NCBI RefSeq assembly: GCF_002020135.1
Contig: NZ_MPZS01000001.1
Location: 1,364,001 to 1,428,000, forward strand
Direction: 5' to 3'
Source: Thioclava marina
Lineage (GTDB): Bacteria > Pseudomonadota > Alphaproteobacteria > Rhodobacterales > Rhodobacteraceae
Length of the DNA: 64,000 nt
Both the position numbers and the translations under genes were made by a program. The notes below the pieces were generated by a model. The model had not been told where the DNA came from. It was given only the letters and a program-made list of their open reading frames with translations, and did no database searches. Positions 8,243-17,666 of this stretch are shown here, piece after piece; position 1 is the stretch's first letter; every line of letters begins with the position of its first letter.

Positions 8243-10210
8243 TCACAGCGTGATCCGATAGAGCCCAAAGCCCCCCTCGCCGTCTCCGGCCGGTTCGATC
8301 TTCAGCCCGCGCGACTTCACATCTTCGAGATAGCCTGCGGCCTTGGGGCCGGTCTCGAACAAAACCGTCGCGCCCCCCGCAGGCGCGAAGCTCCAGTTCG
8401 CATCGGCCTTCGGATTGATCGTGCCGGCCTCGTGGATGTAGCGCACGATCACGTCGCGGTTGGTGTCGGGCGCTCGGTAGATCACCGTCGAGCCATCCGC
8501 ACCGGGGAAGCTGCCCCCGCCCGAGGCGCGGTAATTGTTCGTCGCGATCACGAACTCCGCCTGCGGGTCGATCGGCCTGCCCTGATAGCTCAGATCGACG
8601 ATCCGGTTCGCATCCGCATTCACCAGATTGCCGTCGCTGTCGTATTTCGAGGGCTGGGTGAGGTCGATCTGATAGGTCACCCCGTCGATCACGTCGAAAT
8701 TGTAGGACGGGAAATCGGGGTTCAGAAGCGTGGCATCCTTCGCGCCCGGTTCGATCTGGTTGAACATGCCCGCCGAGCGTTCCAGCCAGTCCTTCACCTG
8801 CCCGCCGGTCACTTTCACCACCTGCAGCGTGTTCGGGTAGAGGTAGAGATCGGCCACGTTCTTGATCGCGACCGGGCCCGCGGGAACGTCCGTGTAATAG
8901 TCCGGGCCACCGCGCCCGCCCGCCTTGAAGGGCGCTGCCGCCGACAGGAGCGGCAGTTTGCCCTCGGGGGTGCCCTCGAGCAGCGTCTTCATATACCAGA
9001 TCTGCGCGTTCGAGACGATCTGCACCGACGGATCATCGGCCACCAGCGCGAAATAGGAATAAAGCGGCGCCGAGGTCTCGCCCACTTTCGCTCGGACATA
9101 GGTCAGAGTTTCTTCATGCACCGCGTTGGAACTTGCCAGAACCGGCTCGTAATCGGCGGTCAGCGGGGTGATCGACCGATCCTCGCCGCGCGAGAAGATC
9201 GGGCGGATCTCGGAGCTATGCGCCGCGATCTGCCACTTGCCGCCGTCATGGCTCAGCATCAGGTCGATCAGGCCCATATGGTTGCCCCAGAAGCCCGCCT
9301 GCACCGCCGGTTTGCCCTGTAGCGTGCCCTTCTCGTTGTCGATCCCGGGGCCGTCGAAATCCTTGCCCGGGAAGTTGCGGTGCTGGTGACCGGTGATCAC
9401 CGCGTCGATCCCGTCAACACCCGCAAGATAGAAGGCCGCGTTCTCCATCCCGTCGCTTTGCGGGCCGTTGTCGATCCCCGTATGGGCGAGCGCGACGATG
9501 AGGTCGGCGCCCTCCTCGCGCATCTGCGGCACCCAGGCTTCGGCCGCCTGCACGATATCGCGGGTCTGATAATCGCCTTCGAGATGCGCGCGGTCCCATT
9601 GCATGATCTGCGGCGGCACGAACCCGATCACTCCGATGCGGATTGGCATCTTGTTCCCCGCCCCGTCGGTCAGGTCGCGATCGAGGATCAGGTAGGGCGG
9701 CAGGTACAGGTCATCCTCGCGCGGGGAAGCCCCGAGCTTATGGGCGAAGTTCGCACAGACCATCGGATAGTTCGCGCGGTCGTTCACCTTCTTGAGGAAA
9801 TCCATCCCGTAATTGAACTCGTGGTTCCCGAGCGTACCGCAATCGTAGCCGAGCAGGTTCATCGCCGCGATCACCGGGTGCGTGTCGCCCTCTTTCATCC
9901 CCTTCGAATAGGCGATGTAATCGGCCATGGGGTTGCCCTGCATGTAATCGCCGTTGTCGAAGGTCATCGTATTGGCGGCTTCCGCGCGCACCCCTTCGAT
10001 CAGCTGTGCGGTTCGCGACAGGCCGACCGTATCGACGGGCTTGTCGGCGTAATAGTCGTAGGGTCGGATATGGCAGTGAATATCGGTGGTGCAGAGCAGG
10101 CGCAGGTGAGCCTGTCCGGCAGCAGCGTGCGCGGTGAACGGATGGACCATCACCAACCCGCCGGCGGCAGTGGTCGTGATCAAGAAATGACGGCGCGACA
10201 TGAGCGACAT
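8243..10210 (-). CDS. cpdB: 2',3'-cyclic-nucleotide 2'-phosphodiesterase/3'-nucleotidase (CpdB-like), Tat-exported
   Basis: A 655-residue periplasmic metallophosphoesterase of the 5'-nucleotidase/CpdB family (E. coli CpdB 647). The N-terminus [14 protein letters not shown] is a twin-arginine signal, indicating folded export with metals already bound; E. coli CpdB uses Sec. The metallophosphatase half shows the metal-binding TTDIHCH motif near residue 42, GNHEFNYG near 127 and GHQHRNFPG near 274. The C-terminal half is the nucleotide-binding domain, with NNYRASGGG near 556. The start at 10210 has GGAGGA six bases upstream. The predicted role is salvage of phosphate and nucleosides from external 2',3'-cyclic nucleotides and 3'-nucleotides. 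It appears monocistronic. Confidence 0.88.
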   Translation of the reverse strand: MSLMSRRHFLITTTAAGGLVMVHPFTAHAAAGQAHLRLLCTTDIHCHIRPYDYYADKPVDTVGLSRTAQLIEGVRAEAANTMTFDNGDYMQGNPMADYIAYSKGMKEGDTHPVIAAMNLLGYDCGTLGNHEFNYGMDFLKKVNDRANYPMVCANFAHKLGASPREDDLYLPPYLILDRDLTDGAGNKMPIRIGVIGFVPPQIMQWDRAHLEGDYQTRDIVQAAEAWVPQMREEGADLIVALAHTGIDNGPQSDGMENAAFYLAGVDGIDAVITGHQHRNFPGKDFDGPGIDNEKGTLQGKPAVQAGFWGNHMGLIDLMLSHDGGKWQIAAHSSEIRPIFSRGEDRSITPLTADYEPVLASSNAVHEETLTYVRAKVGETSAPLYSYFALVADDPSVQIVSNAQIWYMKTLLEGTPEGKLPLLSAAAPFKAGGRGGPDYYTDVPAGPVAIKNVADLYLYPNTLQVVKVTGGQVKDWLERSAGMFNQIEPGAKDATLLNPDFPSYNFDVIDGVTYQIDLTQPSKYDSDGNLVNADANRIVDLSYQGRPIDPQAEFVIATNNYRASGGGSFPGADGSTVIYRAPDTNRDVIVRYIHEAGTINPKADANWSFAPAGGATVLFETGPKAAGYLEDVKSRGLKIEPAGDGEGGFGLYRITL

Positions 10211-10324
10211 GGGGTTCCTCCGGGGACATTGGCTCTTTGACGGAGCGCTCTATTCCCGGAGCGTAACAGCGATTTGACCGATCGGAAAAATACCTTCGCG
10301 GCAATCGGCGCAAATTGGCGTGAG

Positions 10325-10346
10325 CGGGCGGGGGCGCCCCCGCCCG
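10325..10346 (-). terminator. Perfect 22-bp G/C palindrome after the opp operon
   Basis: The 11-base arms CGGGCGGGGGC and GCCCCCGCCCG are exact reverse complements. The structure lies 13 bases beyond the oppF stop and would fold with a GCGC loop. It has no T-run, so it may be a Rho-assisted end or a 3' mRNA stabiliser. Confidence 0.5.
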
Positions 10347-10358
10347 TCGCCCAAGTTT

Positions 10359-11372
10359 TCAGCTTTCCGCCAGGACCGCCTGCACTTCGGGCGCAGGCCC
10401 GGGATGGTGACAGAACACCTGCCGCCCCGCGATCTGAGCAGTCGGCGGCTTCGTGGCGCAGATGTCGGTTGCGCGCGGGCAACGCGTGCGCAGCGGGCAG
10501 CCCGACGGCGGGTTGAGCGGGCTCGGCAGGTCGCCTTCCAGCGCGATCAGTACCTTGTTGCGCTCGACCTCCGGATCGGGGATCGGCACCGCCGACAAGA
10601 GCGCTTGGGTGTAAGGGTGCTGCGGCTCGGTGAAGAGCTTCTCGGTCGCACCGGCCTCCATCATCTGCCCCAGATAGAGCACCATCACCTCGTCGCAGAC
10701 ATGGCGCACGACGCTCAGGTCATGGGCGATGAAGACGATCGTCAGGCCCAGATCGCGGCGCAGGTCTTCGAGAAGCGCGATCACCTGCGCCTGGATCGAG
10801 ACGTCGAGCGCCGAGACGGGCTCGTCGCAGATCAAGAGCTTCGGCTCCACCACCAGCGCGCGGGCGATGCCGATGCGCTGACACTGGCCGCCCGAGAACT
10901 CGTGCGGGTAGCGGTTGATCTGGTTCGGCAGCAACCCGACCTTCTCCATCACCTCGCGGACCTTCTCCTTGCGCGCCGCACGGCCCATCTTCGGGCGATG
11001 GGTGCGCAGGGGCTCGGCAATGATCTCGCCCACCGTCATGCGCGGATCGAGCGAGGCCAGCGGGTCCTGGAAGATCATCTGGATGTCGGAGCGGTATTTC
11101 AGCATCTGCCGCGGCGACAGCTTGAGCAGATCGGTCTTGCCCTCCCAGATCACCTCGCCCTCGGCGGGCAGCATGCGGATCAGCGCGCGCGCCAGCGTGG
11201 ACTTGCCGCAACCGGACTCGCCCACGATGCCGAGCGTCTTGCCCTGTTCGAGCTTGAAGCTCACGCCATTCACCGCGCGCAGCTGCGGCGGCGTGTGCCA
11301 CGGCAGGTCCGAGGCGCGACGGATGTCGAACGTGACCCGAACGTCGCGGGCCTCGATCAGCGGGGTCGTCAT
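10359..11372 (-). CDS. oppF: Oligopeptide ABC transporter ATPase OppF
   Basis: A 337-residue ATPase, the second of the two nucleotide-binding subunits of a peptide importer. Walker A GESGCGKSTLA is near residue 54, the signature LSGGQ-like stretch FSGGQCQRIG near 160, and Walker B LLICDEPVSALD near 183. The C-terminal oligopeptide-transporter extension carries the cysteine-rich CPLRTRCP motif near 293, which in some relatives binds an Fe-S cluster. Its ATG overlaps the oppD stop by four bases, giving translational coupling. It is the last gene of oppABCDF. Confidence 0.92.
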   Translation of the reverse strand: MTTPLIEARDVRVTFDIRRASDLPWHTPPQLRAVNGVSFKLEQGKTLGIVGESGCGKSTLARALIRMLPAEGEVIWEGKTDLLKLSPRQMLKYRSDIQMIFQDPLASLDPRMTVGEIIAEPLRTHRPKMGRAARKEKVREVMEKVGLLPNQINRYPHEFSGGQCQRIGIARALVVEPKLLICDEPVSALDVSIQAQVIALLEDLRRDLGLTIVFIAHDLSVVRHVCDEVMVLYLGQMMEAGATEKLFTEPQHPYTQALLSAVPIPDPEVERNKVLIALEGDLPSPLNPPSGCPLRTRCPRATDICATKPPTAQIAGRQVFCHHPGPAPEVQAVLAES

Positions 11373-12346
11373 GCGGCGGCCTCCTCGATCGTTTCAATGG
11401 AACGGTGACAGGCGCGAGCGCGGCCCTCGGTGAATTGCGTCAGCGCCGGCATATCCTGCGCGCAAATCTCTTCGGCGAAATCGCAGCGCGGGCAGAACGG
11501 GCAGCCCTTCGGCGCGCCCGTCATGTTCGGCGGATTACCCCGGATCGGGGTCATCGCGACCTCCGCATCGAGCCGCGGCAGCGCCCCCAGAAGACCGCGC
11601 GTGTAAGGATGGGTCGGCTGCGCGAAGAGCGGATCGACGGGGGACTGCTCCATCACCTGACCGCCATACATCACGATCGCACGTTCGCAGAAGCCCGCGA
11701 CGACGCCGAGGTCATGGGTAATCAGCACGGTCGCCATCCCCAGCTCGCGGCGCAGCTCGCCCAGCAGGTCCATGATCTGCGCCTGCACCGTCACGTCGAG
11801 CGCGGTGGTCGGCTCATCCGCGATCAGCACATCGGGTTTGCACAAGAGCGCCATCGCGATCATCACACGCTGACGCATCCCGCCCGAGAATTCATGCGGG
11901 AAGAGCCGCACGCGGTTCTTCGCGTCGGGGATCTTCACCAGATCGAGCATATGCGCGGCCTCGGCCACCGCATCGCGCTTGGAAAGCCTCTTGTGCAGCA
12001 TCAGCACCTCGGCCATCTGGTCCGAGATCCGCATGTAAGGATTGAGCGCCGTCATCGGGTCCTGAAACACCATCGCGATTCTCTCGGCCCGGATCTTGTT
12101 CAGCTCCGCTTCCGGCAGGTTCAGGATCTCGCGCCCGTCGAACTTGACCGAGCCCGAGGCCCGGCCATTCGCCGCCAACAGCCCGAGGATCGAGAAGCTG
12201 AGCTGCGACTTGCCCGACCCGGACTCGCCCACGATCCCCAGCGCCTCGCCCTTTTCCAGCGCGAAGCTGACGCCGTTGACCGCGTGAATCTCGCCCTCGG
12301 GCGTCGCGAAACGGACATTGAGGTCTTTTACGTCCAGCAAGGCCAT
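11369..12346 (-). CDS. oppD: Oligopeptide ABC transporter ATPase OppD
   Basis: A 325-residue ATPase paired with OppF. It has Walker [12 protein letters not shown] near residue 43, the signature FSGGMRQRV near 155, Walker [13 protein letters not shown] near 175, and a C-terminal CPFCPRC cysteine motif. ATG at 12346 is chosen over an earlier in-frame ATG at 12373, because GAAGGAG precedes it with correct spacing and it lies one base after the oppC stop, matching the one-base junctions elsewhere in this operon. Confidence 0.92.
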   Translation of the reverse strand: MALLDVKDLNVRFATPEGEIHAVNGVSFALEKGEALGIVGESGSGKSQLSFSILGLLAANGRASGSVKFDGREILNLPEAELNKIRAERIAMVFQDPMTALNPYMRISDQMAEVLMLHKRLSKRDAVAEAAHMLDLVKIPDAKNRVRLFPHEFSGGMRQRVMIAMALLCKPDVLIADEPTTALDVTVQAQIMDLLGELRRELGMATVLITHDLGVVAGFCERAIVMYGGQVMEQSPVDPLFAQPTHPYTRGLLGALPRLDAEVAMTPIRGNPPNMTGAPKGCPFCPRCDFAEEICAQDMPALTQFTEGRARACHRSIETIEEAAA

Positions 12347-12347
12347 A

Positions 12348-13271
12348 TCAGCGCTCCTTCGGGTCGAGCGCATCGCGCAGCCCGTCCCCCACGAAATAGA
12401 AACCGAAGAGGGTGATGACGAAGAAGAAGAGGGGAAAGGCCAGCTGCCACAGCGTGCCGTAGCTCATCGTCCCCGCCCCTTCCGAGATCAGCGCGCCCAG
12501 CGAAGTCTGCGGTTCCTGCACGCCAAGGCCAAGGAAGGAGATGAAGCTCTCCGTCAGGATCATCAGCGGCACCAGAAGCGTCGCGAAGACCACCACCACG
12601 CCCACGAGGTTGGGCAGTATATGGCGGCGGATGATCGTGGGTGCAGGCACGCCGATGGCGCGGGCGGCCTCGACATATTCGCGGTTCTTCAGGGTCAGGG
12701 TCTGGCCCCGCACGATCCGCGCCATCTCCAGCCACGAGATCAGGCCGACGCCCACAAATAGCATTCCGATCGAGCGGCCATACATGACCAGCAGCAGGAT
12801 CAGCACGAACATGTAGGGGATCGCCAGCAGGATATCGACGAGGCGCATCATGAACCCGTCGACGCGGCCGCCGAAATAGCCCGAGATCGCGCCATAGACC
12901 GTGCCCACAGAGACCGCGATGAGCGTGCCGATCACGCCCACCAGCAGCGATATCTGGGTGCCCTGCACGGTGCGCGCGAACAGATCGCGCCCCAGATCGT
13001 CGGCGCCGAAATAGTGGCCATTGGCAAAGGACGGCGCAGACGCCATGGCGTCGCCCATCACGTCATAATCGATATCGGAATTGTTCCACGCCGCCAGCCA
13101 GTTGCCGAACAGCGCGAAGCTCACGACGAAGATCAGCAGCCCCAGCCCGAAGATCGCTGCCTTGTTGCGGAAGAAGCGGCGGCGCGCATCGGCCCAGAGC
13201 GAGCGGCCCGCCACGTCCTCGCGGCTCGTTGCCTCGGCCAGCGAGGTCATCTTGGTTTCATCTATGACCAT
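12348..13271 (-). CDS. oppC: Oligopeptide ABC transporter permease OppC
   Basis: A 307-residue inner-membrane permease of the OppC/DppC type: a cytoplasmic N-terminal tail, an OppC_N helix, then about five more helices with the EAA loop (EYVEAARAIGVP) near residue 218. The start is set at ATG 13271, one base after the oppB stop. The longer open frame (to 13322) would overlap oppB and has no ribosome site, and no strong Shine-Dalgarno precedes 13271 either, so translation is probably coupled to oppB. Confidence 0.9.
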   Translation of the reverse strand: MVIDETKMTSLAEATSREDVAGRSLWADARRRFFRNKAAIFGLGLLIFVVSFALFGNWLAAWNNSDIDYDVMGDAMASAPSFANGHYFGADDLGRDLFARTVQGTQISLLVGVIGTLIAVSVGTVYGAISGYFGGRVDGFMMRLVDILLAIPYMFVLILLLVMYGRSIGMLFVGVGLISWLEMARIVRGQTLTLKNREYVEAARAIGVPAPTIIRRHILPNLVGVVVVFATLLVPLMILTESFISFLGLGVQEPQTSLGALISEGAGTMSYGTLWQLAFPLFFFVITLFGFYFVGDGLRDALDPKER

Positions 13272-13272
13272 C

Positions 13273-14196
13273 TCAATACCGGATTTTCGGGTCGATCCAT
13301 CCGTAGATGATGTCGACGACAAGGTTGAACAGGATGGTGAGCGTGCCCAGCAGGATCGTGATCCCCATCATCACCGCGTAATCGCGGTTGAGCGCGCTAT
13401 CGACGAAGCTTTTGCCGATCCCGCCCGTGGTGAAATACACGTCCACGATCACCGAGCCGGTGATCATCGAGACAAAGGCCGGCCCTAGATAGGAGATCAC
13501 CGGCAGCAGCGCGGGTTTCAGAGCGTGCCGCAGGATGATCTTGCGCTTCGGCAGGCCCTTGGCGCGCGCGGTGCGGATGTGGTTCGAGCTCAACGTTTCC
13601 AGCATCGAAGACCGCGTGATCCGCGCGATCGAGGCCATGTAGGAGGTCGAGAGCGCGATCACCGGCATGATCCAGAACCGCGGATCGTCGAAGCTCCAGC
13701 CGCCACCGGGCAGCCAGTGCAGCGCGAGGGTGAAGATCAGCACGAGAATCGGCGCCATCACGAAATTCGGCAGCACCTGCGCGCCGATCGAGATGCCGAC
13801 GGCGAGATAGTCGAGCCAGGAATTGCGCTTGATCGCGGCCGTCACACCGAGACTCACACCGACCAGAACGGCGGTGATGAAGCTCAGGAAGCCATAGGTC
13901 AGCGTCACCGGAAAGCCCTGCGCGATGATGTCGTTCACCGAGCGGTCCTTGTAGGTGAAGGAGGGTCCGAAATCGAAATGGGCGACCACGTTCCACAGAT
14001 AGGTGCCTATCTGTTTCCACAGCGGCTGGTCGAGCCCGTATTTCGCGTTGAGATTGGCAAGAACTTCGGGCGGCACGGCGCGCTCGGCGGTGAAAGGCCC
14101 GCCCGGCGCCACATGCATCAGCACGAAGCTCGCGATGATAAGCGTGAGCAGCGTCGGGATCGCAATGGCCAGACGCTTGAGAATATAGACGATCAT
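13273..14196 (-). CDS. oppB: Oligopeptide ABC transporter permease OppB
   Basis: A 307-residue permease that forms the channel with OppC. The N-terminal helix (MIVYILKRLAIAIPTLL) is typical of OppB/DppB, a periplasmic loop of about 60 residues follows, and the EAA motif (HIRTARAKGLPKRK) lies near residue 205. It follows oppA after a 65-base gap containing a stem-loop, an arrangement that lets the abundant binding protein be made in excess of the permease. Confidence 0.92.
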   Translation of the reverse strand: MIVYILKRLAIAIPTLLTLIIASFVLMHVAPGGPFTAERAVPPEVLANLNAKYGLDQPLWKQIGTYLWNVVAHFDFGPSFTYKDRSVNDIIAQGFPVTLTYGFLSFITAVLVGVSLGVTAAIKRNSWLDYLAVGISIGAQVLPNFVMAPILVLIFTLALHWLPGGGWSFDDPRFWIMPVIALSTSYMASIARITRSSMLETLSSNHIRTARAKGLPKRKIILRHALKPALLPVISYLGPAFVSMITGSVIVDVYFTTGGIGKSFVDSALNRDYAVMMGITILLGTLTILFNLVVDIIYGWIDPKIRY

Positions 14197-14215
14197 ACGA
14201 TTACCCCGGAATGGC

Positions 14216-14245
14216 TCGGGCGGGCCGATCGCTCAGCCCGCCCGA
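14216..14245 (-). terminator. oppA-oppB intercistronic stem-loop
   Basis: A perfect 10-bp stem of TCGGGCGGGC (14216-14225) and GCCCGCCCGA (14236-14245), placed 16 bases after the oppA stop and 20 bases before the oppB start. With no T-run it is more likely a partial terminator or RNase barrier that keeps oppA mRNA above oppBCDF levels. Confidence 0.55.
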
Positions 14246-14261
14246 TTTGGGTCAGCGCGGC

Positions 14262-15881
14262 TTACTTCGCCGTGCGATACATGTTCTTCGCGTACCAGTT
14301 CAGCTCCACGTTCTCGAACGGGTAACCCTTGATCTGCGAGTTCAGCAGCATCGGCAGCGAGTAGTGATAGACCGGGGCGAGCGGCATCTGCTCGGCGAGG
14401 ATCTGCTCGGCCTTGGTGTAATCGGCCTGCGGATCGGCGGCGGTCTTGCTGTCTTTCAGCAGCGCGTCATAGGCCGGGTCCTTCCACTCGCCCACGTCCT
14501 GATCCGACCACGAGGTCAGCACGTCGAGATAGGTCGAGGGTTCGTTGTAATCCGCGCACCAGCCGTAGCGCGAGATATCGAAATCGTGCTGCTGCTGTTT
14601 CTCGAGATAGACCTTCCACTCGTAATTCTCGAGCGTGACGTCGATCCCGAGCGGCTTCCAGAACTGCTGCACCGCGATGGCGAGCTTCTTGTGATCCGAC
14701 GAGGTGTTATACATGAGACGCAGCTTGAGCGGATTTTCGGGACCGTAGCCAGCCTCTTTCAGCAGCTCCTTGGCCTTTGCCATACGCTCGTCCTGGGTCA
14801 TCGTCGAGTAATCCGTCTCGGGCATGGTGAAGCCCGCGGTCGCCCAGTGGGTCCAGCTATAGGCCGGCTTCTGGCCGCCCTTGAGGATCTTGTCGACGAT
14901 GATGTCGCGGTTGATCGCGTAGCTGAGCGCCTTGCGCACGCGCACATCCTTCAGCGCCTCGGGGCCGCTGTCACCCACGTTGAAGATGTAGGAATACGAG
15001 CACGAACGCGGCGGGGCGAAAGCCTGATCCGGATACTCGTCCTTGAGACGCGGATATTGGCCCGCCGGGGTCTGCACGAAATCGAGTTCGCCCGCCTCAT
15101 AGCGCGTGAGCGCCTGGTTGAGATCGGTGATCGGGACGAATTTGAGATCGGTGAGCGTGGTGTTCGCTGCATCCCAATAGCTGTCGCTCTTCACCAGTTC
15201 GATGCTCTCGCCGATCTTCCACGACTTGAGATTATAGGCCCCGTTCGAGACCATGTTCTCGGGCTTCGTCCATTCCGAGCCGAACTTCTCGACCACCTTC
15301 TGCGGCACCGGGAAGGTCGAGGAGTTCACCAGCATCTGGCGGAAATAGGGAATCGGGGTTTCGAGCTGGACCTCAAGGGTCATGTCGTCGATCGCCTTCA
15401 CCCCCAGATCGGTCAGCGGCTTCTCGCCCGCGATCACGTCATGGGCATTCTTCACCTGCATCAGTTCCATGTACCAGGCGTAATCCGAGGCAGTGTTCGG
15501 ATTGGCGAGGCGCTGCCAGGCATAGACGAAATCCTGCGCGGTGACCGGATCGCCATTCGACCATTTCGCACCCTCGCGCAGGTGGAACGTGTAGGTCATC
15601 TTGTCGTCGGAGACATCGAAGCTGGTCGCGAGCGCCGGCACGAGATTGCCTTCGGCATCCTGATCGTAGAGCCCCTCGAAGAGCTGGTGCAGCACGTCAT
15701 TGCCGTCCTTCGAGGTGTTCAGATCGGGATCGAGCGTCTTGAGATCGTCCTGCATCCAGTAGGTGAAGGTCTGGTTCGCGGCGAGCTTGGTGCCTTCGGG
15801 GACGTGGCTCGACTGTGCAAGAACGGGTGCGGCGCTGCCCAGCATCAGGGCGAGGGCGGAAATCGCGGCTATGGACTTCAA
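14262..15881 (-). CDS. oppA: Oligopeptide ABC transporter substrate-binding protein OppA
   Basis: A 539-residue periplasmic solute-binding protein of the SBP_bac_5 family. The start is a TTG at 15881: GGAGGT lies five bases upstream and translation from it gives a clean Sec signal peptide (KSIAAISALALMLGSAAPVLA, cleavage after about residue 22). The in-frame ATG at 15926 would bury the signal behind Arg-rich residues and has no ribosome site. The YAINRDIIVDKILKGG region near residue 300 and the family's typical length support a peptide ligand. It heads oppABCDF, with the intercistronic stem-loop behind it. Confidence 0.9.
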   Translation of the reverse strand: MKSIAAISALALMLGSAAPVLAQSSHVPEGTKLAANQTFTYWMQDDLKTLDPDLNTSKDGNDVLHQLFEGLYDQDAEGNLVPALATSFDVSDDKMTYTFHLREGAKWSNGDPVTAQDFVYAWQRLANPNTASDYAWYMELMQVKNAHDVIAGEKPLTDLGVKAIDDMTLEVQLETPIPYFRQMLVNSSTFPVPQKVVEKFGSEWTKPENMVSNGAYNLKSWKIGESIELVKSDSYWDAANTTLTDLKFVPITDLNQALTRYEAGELDFVQTPAGQYPRLKDEYPDQAFAPPRSCSYSYIFNVGDSGPEALKDVRVRKALSYAINRDIIVDKILKGGQKPAYSWTHWATAGFTMPETDYSTMTQDERMAKAKELLKEAGYGPENPLKLRLMYNTSSDHKKLAIAVQQFWKPLGIDVTLENYEWKVYLEKQQQHDFDISRYGWCADYNEPSTYLDVLTSWSDQDVGEWKDPAYDALLKDSKTAADPQADYTKAEQILAEQMPLAPVYHYSLPMLLNSQIKGYPFENVELNWYAKNMYRTAK

Positions 15882-16107
15882 GGGATACCTCCGATTTTTC
15901 CGGGGTCGGAGCGTCAAGCCGCGCAACCTAAGGGCGAGCTGAACACCCCCCGGTTTTTCATTGATGCGCCATCAAGAGCGAACTTCACCGCACGTGCAAG
16001 TCTGACGTGGCGACGGTCACATCCATGTGAGCAGGCTTTCGCGCGAAGCCGTAAAATCTTCGCAAAACTTGCGCGACACACGCAAAAAGCGAAACGAAAT
16101 ACCTCGA

Positions 16108-16668
16108 TCAGGCGTGGCCGGCAGCCGCCGACAGGGTGCGTGGGTCGATTCCCATGCCCTCGAGCGCGCGCGTCCACTTGGTCGCGTGATCGCCGTCGAG
16201 CGCAAGATCGGCATCGCTGTCAGCGATGAGCCAGCCATTGTCGAGGATCTCCTCCTCGAGCTGCCCCGGCCCCCAGCCCGCATAACCCAAGGCCATCAGC
16301 GCCTGATCGGGACCACGCCCCATCGCGATATCCTCGAGGATGTCGCGCGTGCCGGTCATTCGCAGCCGGTCGGTCACTTCCATCTGCCCCTCGCTGCGCC
16401 GCCAGTCGGGCGAATGCAGCACGAAGCCCCGCCCGGTCTCGACCGGGCCGCCGAAGAGGATCGGGCGGGTGAGGCGAATGTCGGAACCCGGCTCTTCGAT
16501 CCCGAGCGTCTCGAGCAGTTCGGAAAAATCGGGCTTGGGCAGCGGCTTGTTGACGATCAGCCCCATCGCCCCCTCGGGCGAATGTGCGCAGACCGCGATC
16601 ACCGAATGCTCGAAGCGCGGATCGCCCATGCCCGGCATCGCGATCAGGAATTTGCCCGTGAGATCCAT
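16108..16668 (-). CDS. YqgE/AlgH family protein
   Basis: A 186-residue member of the UPF0301 (YqgE/AlgH) family. It begins with DLTGKFLIAMPGMGDPRFEHSVI, the family's signature opening, and has the GLIVNKPL segment near residue 40 and FGGPVETGRGFVLH near 73. The biochemical role is not established; AlgH was linked to alginate gene expression in Pseudomonas. It is monocistronic and divergent from the DsbD-N-like gene. AGGAC upstream of ATG 16668 is a weak ribosome site. Confidence 0.9.
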   Translation of the reverse strand: MDLTGKFLIAMPGMGDPRFEHSVIAVCAHSPEGAMGLIVNKPLPKPDFSELLETLGIEEPGSDIRLTRPILFGGPVETGRGFVLHSPDWRRSEGQMEVTDRLRMTGTRDILEDIAMGRGPDQALMALGYAGWGPGQLEEEILDNGWLIADSDADLALDGDHATKWTRALEGMGIDPRTLSAAAGHA

Positions 16669-16832
16669 TGTCGCAGTCCTTTGAGATCTATCGCTGCTTA
16701 TCTAAAGGTGGCGTCGCGCGCAGTCGGGTTCAAGGCTGTTGCGACCGCTAGACGAAATCGCGGCCCAATTGTTGCAACGGCCTGTCGCGTTTGTGACTTT
16801 GGCAGGCACGCGGCAGAGGCTAGGGAGAGAGC

Positions 16833-17645
16833 ATGACACGTCTGTTACCAGTCCTGAGCCTTGCACTTGCCACCATGCCCTTTGCCGCGCACGCGCAGCA
16901 AAGCGCCCTGCCGACGCCGCCCCCTCCGCCGGGGCTGGAGAACGCCGAGTTGCTGCCCGGCTGGCAGCGGGCGGACGGCTCGCGCGTGGCGGCGCTGGAG
17001 ATTTCGCTGGCACCGGGCTGGAAGACCTATTGGCGCACGCCGGGCGATGCGGGCATCCCGCCACGCGTCGACTTTTCAGGCTCGCGGAACGTGGCCGCAG
17101 TGAGATTGCATTGGCCCGCGCCGGAGATCTTCACCTCCGCCGGGATGCGCACGATCGGCTATCACGACGGTGTGCTGCTGCCGGTCTCGATCACGCCCGC
17201 CGATCCCGCGAAACCAGTGGCACTGAAGGCCGAGGCGATGATCGGGATCTGCGACCGGATCTGCGTGCCGGTAACGCTGCGTCTCGACGCGGAACTTTCG
17301 GGCAAAGGCGCGCCCGATCCGCGGATCGAACAGGCACTGGCCGCAGAGCCGAAATCGGTCGATGCCAGAACCCATTGCCAGACCGAGCCGGTGCGCGACG
17401 GCGTCAAAGTCACCGCGCGGATCGACCTGCCGCCTGCCATCGGTCCGGAAGAGACCCTGTTCGAGCTCGCCTCGAAACCGGTCTGGGTCTCGGAAGCGAC
17501 CAGCCACCGCGAGGGCGATGTGCTCGTGGCCTCAGCCGACTTTGTTCCGCCCGAGGCGCAACCTTTCGACCTCGATCTCAGCGACGTGCGCATCACCGTC
17601 CTCTCGGATCGCGGCCCGGTGCAGATCAAGGGTTGCGACGACTAA
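16833..17645 (+). CDS. Periplasmic DsbD N-terminal-domain-like protein
   Basis: A 270-residue secreted protein. The signal peptide is MTRLLPVLSLALATMPFAAHA. The mature part resembles the alpha domain of the disulfide reductase DsbD, including the GWKTYWRTPGDAG stretch near residue 64 and a cysteine pair in GICDRICVP (C-x3-C) near 150, placed like the DsbD-alpha redox pair. The membrane and thioredoxin domains of DsbD are absent, so it needs a partner such as CcdA for electrons. Such orphans are seen in alphaproteobacteria beside YqgE and may help cytochrome c maturation or metal handling. The role is inferred from the domain only. Confidence 0.7.
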   Translation: MTRLLPVLSLALATMPFAAHAQQSALPTPPPPPGLENAELLPGWQRADGSRVAALEISLAPGWKTYWRTPGDAGIPPRVDFSGSRNVAAVRLHWPAPEIFTSAGMRTIGYHDGVLLPVSITPADPAKPVALKAEAMIGICDRICVPVTLRLDAELSGKGAPDPRIEQALAAEPKSVDARTHCQTEPVRDGVKVTARIDLPPAIGPEETLFELASKPVWVSEATSHREGDVLVASADFVPPEAQPFDLDLSDVRITVLSDRGPVQIKGCDD

Positions 17646-17666
17646 GCCTTCCCCGGCCCAGGCCTA

